Positions 7,261 through 9,307 of a DNA stretch of 9,307 bases are shown here, in pieces. Under the pieces are notes generated by a model. That model did no database searches. It had not been told where the DNA came from and was given only the letters and a program-made list of their open reading frames with translations. The stretch comes from Paracoccaceae bacterium. GTDB taxonomy: Bacteria > Pseudomonadota > Alphaproteobacteria > Rhodobacterales > Rhodobacteraceae. Location of the stretch: assembly GCA_003551745.1 (NCBI GenBank), contig PUNI01000186.1, positions 1 to 9,307 on the forward strand, read 5' to 3'. The translations under genes and the position numbers were made by a program. Position 1 is the first letter of the stretch. Every line of letters begins with the position of its first letter.

Positions 7261-7353
7261 GTGTCACGGCCCGACCCCGAGGCTCCGCCGGCGGCTGGCC
7301 CCCCCGGCGCCGGATCGCTAGACAAGGGCGCAGGATCGGCACGGAGCCGCGTG

Positions 7354-7803
7354 ATGCCAGCCACCGTTCTTCTGCTCAATGGCCCGAATCTCAACCTTCT
7401 GGGTCTGCGCCAGCCCGAGATCTATGGCGTCGAGACGCTGGCCGACATCGAGACGGCGAGCACGGCGCTGGCCGAAAGCCTCGGGCTCGGGCTGCAGGCG
7501 TTCCAGTCGAATCACGAGGGCGCGCTGATCGACCGCATCCATGCCGCCCGCGGGCCGGGAGCCGGCGCAGTGCAGGCCATCGTGATCAATCCCGGCGGGT
7601 TCACCCACACCTCGGTGGCGCTGCTCGATGCGCTCGAGGCCTTCGACGGCCCGGTGATCGAGGTCCATATCTCGCAGATCCACCGGCGCGAGGCGTTCCG
7701 GCATCACTCCTATGTCTCGCAGCGGGCCGATGCGGTGATCGCGGGGCTTGGCACCGAAGGCTACGCCGCCGCCCTGCGCCGGCTCGCGCAGCTTCTCGCC
7801 TAG
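7354..7803 (+). CDS. aroQ: 3-dehydroquinate dehydratase, type II
   Basis: A 149-residue type II dehydroquinase, forming a cytoplasmic dodecamer that converts 3-dehydroquinate to 3-dehydroshikimate in the third step of the shikimate pathway. The family opening [11 protein letters not shown] (7-17) includes Asn12. Tyr24 in RQPEIYG is the expected catalytic tyrosine on the flexible lid, with Arg19 beside it. [10 protein letters not shown] (78-87) forms the substrate pocket, and [17 protein letters not shown] (104-120) supplies His105 and Arg112. Length is normal. The start is ATG 7354, with GGAG (7343-7346) 7 bases upstream. An adjacent in-frame GTG at 7351 would be only 4 bases from that site. 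The usual partners accB and accC do not follow; instead the gene ends in a shared stop with the convergent phosphodiesterase. Confidence 0.97.
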   Translation: MPATVLLLNGPNLNLLGLRQPEIYGVETLADIETASTALAESLGLGLQAFQSNHEGALIDRIHAARGPGAGAVQAIVINPGGFTHTSVALLDALEAFDGPVIEVHISQIHRREAFRHHSYVSQRADAVIAGLGTEGYAAALRRLAQLLA

Positions 7804-8564
7804 GGCCCGCCCGTCCACTGGCCGCGCCGCTGGAGCAGTCGCTTCAGCTCGGAGGGCCTGTCGGTGATCACCCCGTCGACGCCGATGCCGATGAGCCATT
7901 CCATCATCGCGGTGTCGTTGACCGTCCAGACATGCAGCTGCAGGCCGCGGGCATGGGCGGCGCGCACCAGCCGCGGGCGCACGAGCGGGATGCCGCGCCA
8001 CGCCAGCGGCAGCTGCAGCGCCGCCGCGCGCGGCCCGGCCAGAGGCAGCCCCCAGCCCGCGAACCAGAGTTGCGCTATGCCGAGATGCGCCGGGGAATGG
8101 GCGAGGTCAGGCCCCAGCAGCCGCCGGAGGCGGGCGGTGCGCCGCGCCCGGAAGGAGCCGACGCAGACCCGGCCCCGTGCCGCCGTGCGCCGGATCGCGT
8201 CGGCCATCGGCGCGACCGCGGCATCGGATTTCGCCTCGAGGATGAAGTGCAGCGACGGATAGGCGTCGAGCACCGCGTCCAGCCTCGGGATGGCGGCGCC
8301 GCCCTTCGTGCGCAACCGCGAAAGCTCGGCCCACGGCCGCGCATCGACGCGCCCGCGCCCCTCCGTCATCCGCTCCAGCCTGTCGTCGTGAAAGACCACC
8401 GCCACGCCATCGGCACTGGCCTGCACATCGGTCTCGACGAAGCGATAGCCGAGGCCGATGGCATGCTCGAAGGCGCCGGGCGTGTTCTCCTCGGCCTCCA
8501 GCGCACCGCCGCGGTGGGCGATCGCAAGCGGCAGCGGGTGATCGAAGACGGGATGGGGCGGCAT
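7800..8564 (-). CDS. Glycerophosphodiester phosphodiesterase (cytoplasmic GDPD)
   Basis: A 254-residue TIM-barrel glycerophosphodiesterase that hydrolyses glycerophosphodiesters to sn-glycerol 3-phosphate and an alcohol, recycling phospholipid head-group backbones. His17-Arg18 in AHRGG begin the family signature. ENT (26-28), metal ligands Glu44 and Asp46 in VETD, general acid His59 in FHDD, and Glu110-Lys112 in LEAK follow. HVWTVN (211-216) and ITDRP (233-237) mark the last barrel strands. No signal peptide is present, so it should act in the cytoplasm, like UgpQ. Start ATG 8564 is the only normal start before the HRG motif, but the strong GGAGGA site (8584-8589) lies 19 bases upstream, farther than usual. 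Its TAG is the complement of the aroQ stop in one CTAG. Confidence 0.93.
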   Translation of the reverse strand: MPPHPVFDHPLPLAIAHRGGALEAEENTPGAFEHAIGLGYRFVETDVQASADGVAVVFHDDRLERMTEGRGRVDARPWAELSRLRTKGGAAIPRLDAVLDAYPSLHFILEAKSDAAVAPMADAIRRTAARGRVCVGSFRARRTARLRRLLGPDLAHSPAHLGIAQLWFAGWGLPLAGPRAAALQLPLAWRGIPLVRPRLVRAAHARGLQLHVWTVNDTAMMEWLIGIGVDGVITDRPSELKRLLQRRGQWTGGP

Positions 8565-8583
8565 CGCGCGGATGCTTGCCCGA

Positions 8584-8589
8584 TCCTCC
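8584..8589 (-). promoter_or_regulatory. Strong but distant ribosome binding site for the phosphodiesterase
   Basis: Read on the minus strand this is GGAGGA, an almost perfect anti-rRNA match, but it ends 19 bases before ATG 8564. No ATG, GTG or TTG lies in frame between them. An ATC codon at 8571-8573 sits 10 bases from the site and would extend the protein by three residues, so a non-standard start is conceivable though unlikely. Confidence 0.4.
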
Positions 8590-8659
8590 GTAGCTTGTCG
8601 ATCCGGACCGGCGCCGCGGTTCCTTGCCGCCCGCCTTGCCGCAGACTGCGCAGAAAGGC

Positions 8660-9307
8660 TCAGCCGCGCTCCCAGGTTGGATGGAAGCGGCCGGCGGGCG
8701 AGAGCGTGAAGATCTCGCAGCCATCGGCTGTCACCCCCACGGAGTGCTCGAACTGCGCCGAGAGCGACTTGTCCCGCGTCACCGCCGTCCAGTCGTCGGC
8801 CAGCACCTTGGTCTCGGGCCGGCCGAGGTTCACCATCGGCTCGATGGTGAAGAACATCCCCTCCTCCAGCACAGGCCCGGTTCCCGCCCGGCCGTAGTGC
8901 AGCACATTGGGCGGTGCGTGGAAGACACGCCCGAGCCCATGCCCGCAGAAGTCGCGCACGACGCTCATGCGGGAGGATTCCACCAGCCGCTGGATGGCAG
9001 CGCCGATGTCGCCGAAGGTGTTGCCTGGCCTGACCGCGGCGATGCCCGCCATCAGCGCGTCGTGCGTGACGTCGATCAGCCGCTCGGCCTTCCCACTGGG
9101 GCTGCCGGCGACGTACATCCGGCTGGAGTCGCCATACCAGCCGTCGAGAACCACGGTGACGTCGATGTTGAGGATGTCGCCGTCGCGCAGGAGGTCGTCG
9201 CGGCGCCGCTTTTCCAGATCGCGCGAGATCGTCTCGCCGCGGTGCATCGGTATCGGCTCGCCAGGGATCCCGTGGCAGACGACGTGGTTCACGCTGATGC
9301 AGCTGGC
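8660..9307 (-). CDS. map: Type I methionine aminopeptidase, N-terminus beyond the window
   Basis: The 215 C-terminal residues of the enzyme that removes the initiator methionine from nascent proteins. The frame stays open to the edge, beginning ASCISVNHVVCHGIPGE, a conserved internal segment, so the true start is outside the window. The five metal ligands are visible: Asp49 in NID, Asp60 in YGDSSRM, His123 in CGHGLG, Glu156 in FFTIEP and Glu187 in QFEHS. Their spacing (11, 63, 33, 31) equals that of E. coli MetAP Asp97, Asp108, His171, Glu204 and Glu235. Between the active-site His12 of VCHGIP and the first ligand there are 37 positions instead of the 18 in E. coli, so about 19 residues are inserted. 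Downstream is the co-directional phosphodiesterase, 95 bases away, with no clear terminator between. Confidence 0.96.
   Translation of the reverse strand, partial: ASCISVNHVVCHGIPGEPIPMHRGETISRDLEKRRRDDLLRDGDILNIDVTVVLDGWYGDSSRMYVAGSPSGKAERLIDVTHDALMAGIAAVRPGNTFGDIGAAIQRLVESSRMSVVRDFCGHGLGRVFHAPPNVLHYGRAGTGPVLEEGMFFTIEPMVNLGRPETKVLADDWTAVTRDKSLSAQFEHSVGVTADGCEIFTLSPAGRFHPTWERG

Larger units (their letters stand above)
7152..7353. promoter_or_regulatory. Divergent intergenic region between the MCE operon and aroQ
   Basis: These 202 bases separate two divergent transcripts, so promoters for both should lie here. No consensus TTGACA/TATAAT pair is visible. The octamer CGCTAGAC occurs once facing each gene: 7187-7194 on the minus strand, 36 bases from the permease GTG, and 7316-7323 on the plus strand, 31 bases from the aroQ ATG. 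TAGAC is a plausible -10-like core in both. Between them lie an extended inverted repeat and a 13-base dyad. No small coding frame is convincing. Confidence 0.5.

Noticed and set aside
8622..8642. Direct repeat CCTTGCCGC (8622-8630 and 8634-8642) between the phosphodiesterase and aminopeptidase genes
   Set aside because: A 9-base repeat with a 3-base gap in GC-rich DNA is easily chance and has no dyad or promoter context.
6150..8897. A 915-codon plus-strand open frame crossing the permease, aroQ and phosphodiesterase
   Set aside because: It spans several recognised genes in other frames and shows no domain, only His/Arg/Asp/Gln-rich noise. It is a GC-rich shadow.
9290..9292. GTG as the start of methionine aminopeptidase
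   Set aside because: The frame stays open to the edge and the upstream residues ASCIS precede VNHVVCHGIP exactly as in the interior of the family, so this is an internal valine.

Overview
This is a GC-rich stretch with compact, tightly packed genes. The protein sequences most resemble those of Alphaproteobacteria, probably the Rhodobacteraceae. That assignment rests on my memory of family sequences (a STAS-MlaE fusion, an MCE protein ending in an ERDPARF...PEFRR motif, and the methionine aminopeptidase), not on a search. No phage, insertion sequence, CRISPR array, tRNA or rRNA is visible, and no gap between genes is longer than about 200 bases. It reads as an ordinary chromosomal core region with an envelope-lipid theme.

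Layout: (1) 1-140, the tail of a truncated + strand gene, possibly DUF934. (2) 227-2029, an MsbA-like ABC exporter half-transporter (+). (3) 2116-2859, a classical short-chain dehydrogenase (+). (4) 2882-7151 on the minus strand, a four-gene Mla/MCE-type phospholipid transport operon read in the order STAS-MlaE permease, MlaF-like ATPase, MCE (MlaD-like) substrate-binding protein, PqiC-like lipoprotein. Its junctions are a 1-bp overlap, a 3-bp gap and a 4-bp overlap. (5) 7152-7353, a divergent intergenic region with notable dyad symmetry. (6) 7354-7803, aroQ type II 3-dehydroquinase (+). (7) 7800-8564, a glycerophosphodiester phosphodiesterase (-), tail to tail with aroQ and sharing one CTAG as both stop codons. 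(8) 8660-9307, the C-terminal part of type I methionine aminopeptidase (-), whose N-terminus lies beyond the window.

The Mla-like operon encodes a complete inner-membrane ABC machine plus its membrane-anchored MCE protein and an outer-membrane lipoprotein. It should move phospholipids between the inner and outer membranes. No MlaC-like soluble carrier is in the cluster, but the MCE protein has a long helical C-terminal region that could span part of the periplasm. The MsbA-like exporter and the glycerophosphodiesterase fit the lipid theme but are not in the same operon.

I did not find a convincing previously undescribed system. The points most worth a second look are the architecture of the 7152-7353 divergent region, the internal repeats of the MCE protein, and an insertion of about 19 residues near the active site of the methionine aminopeptidase.
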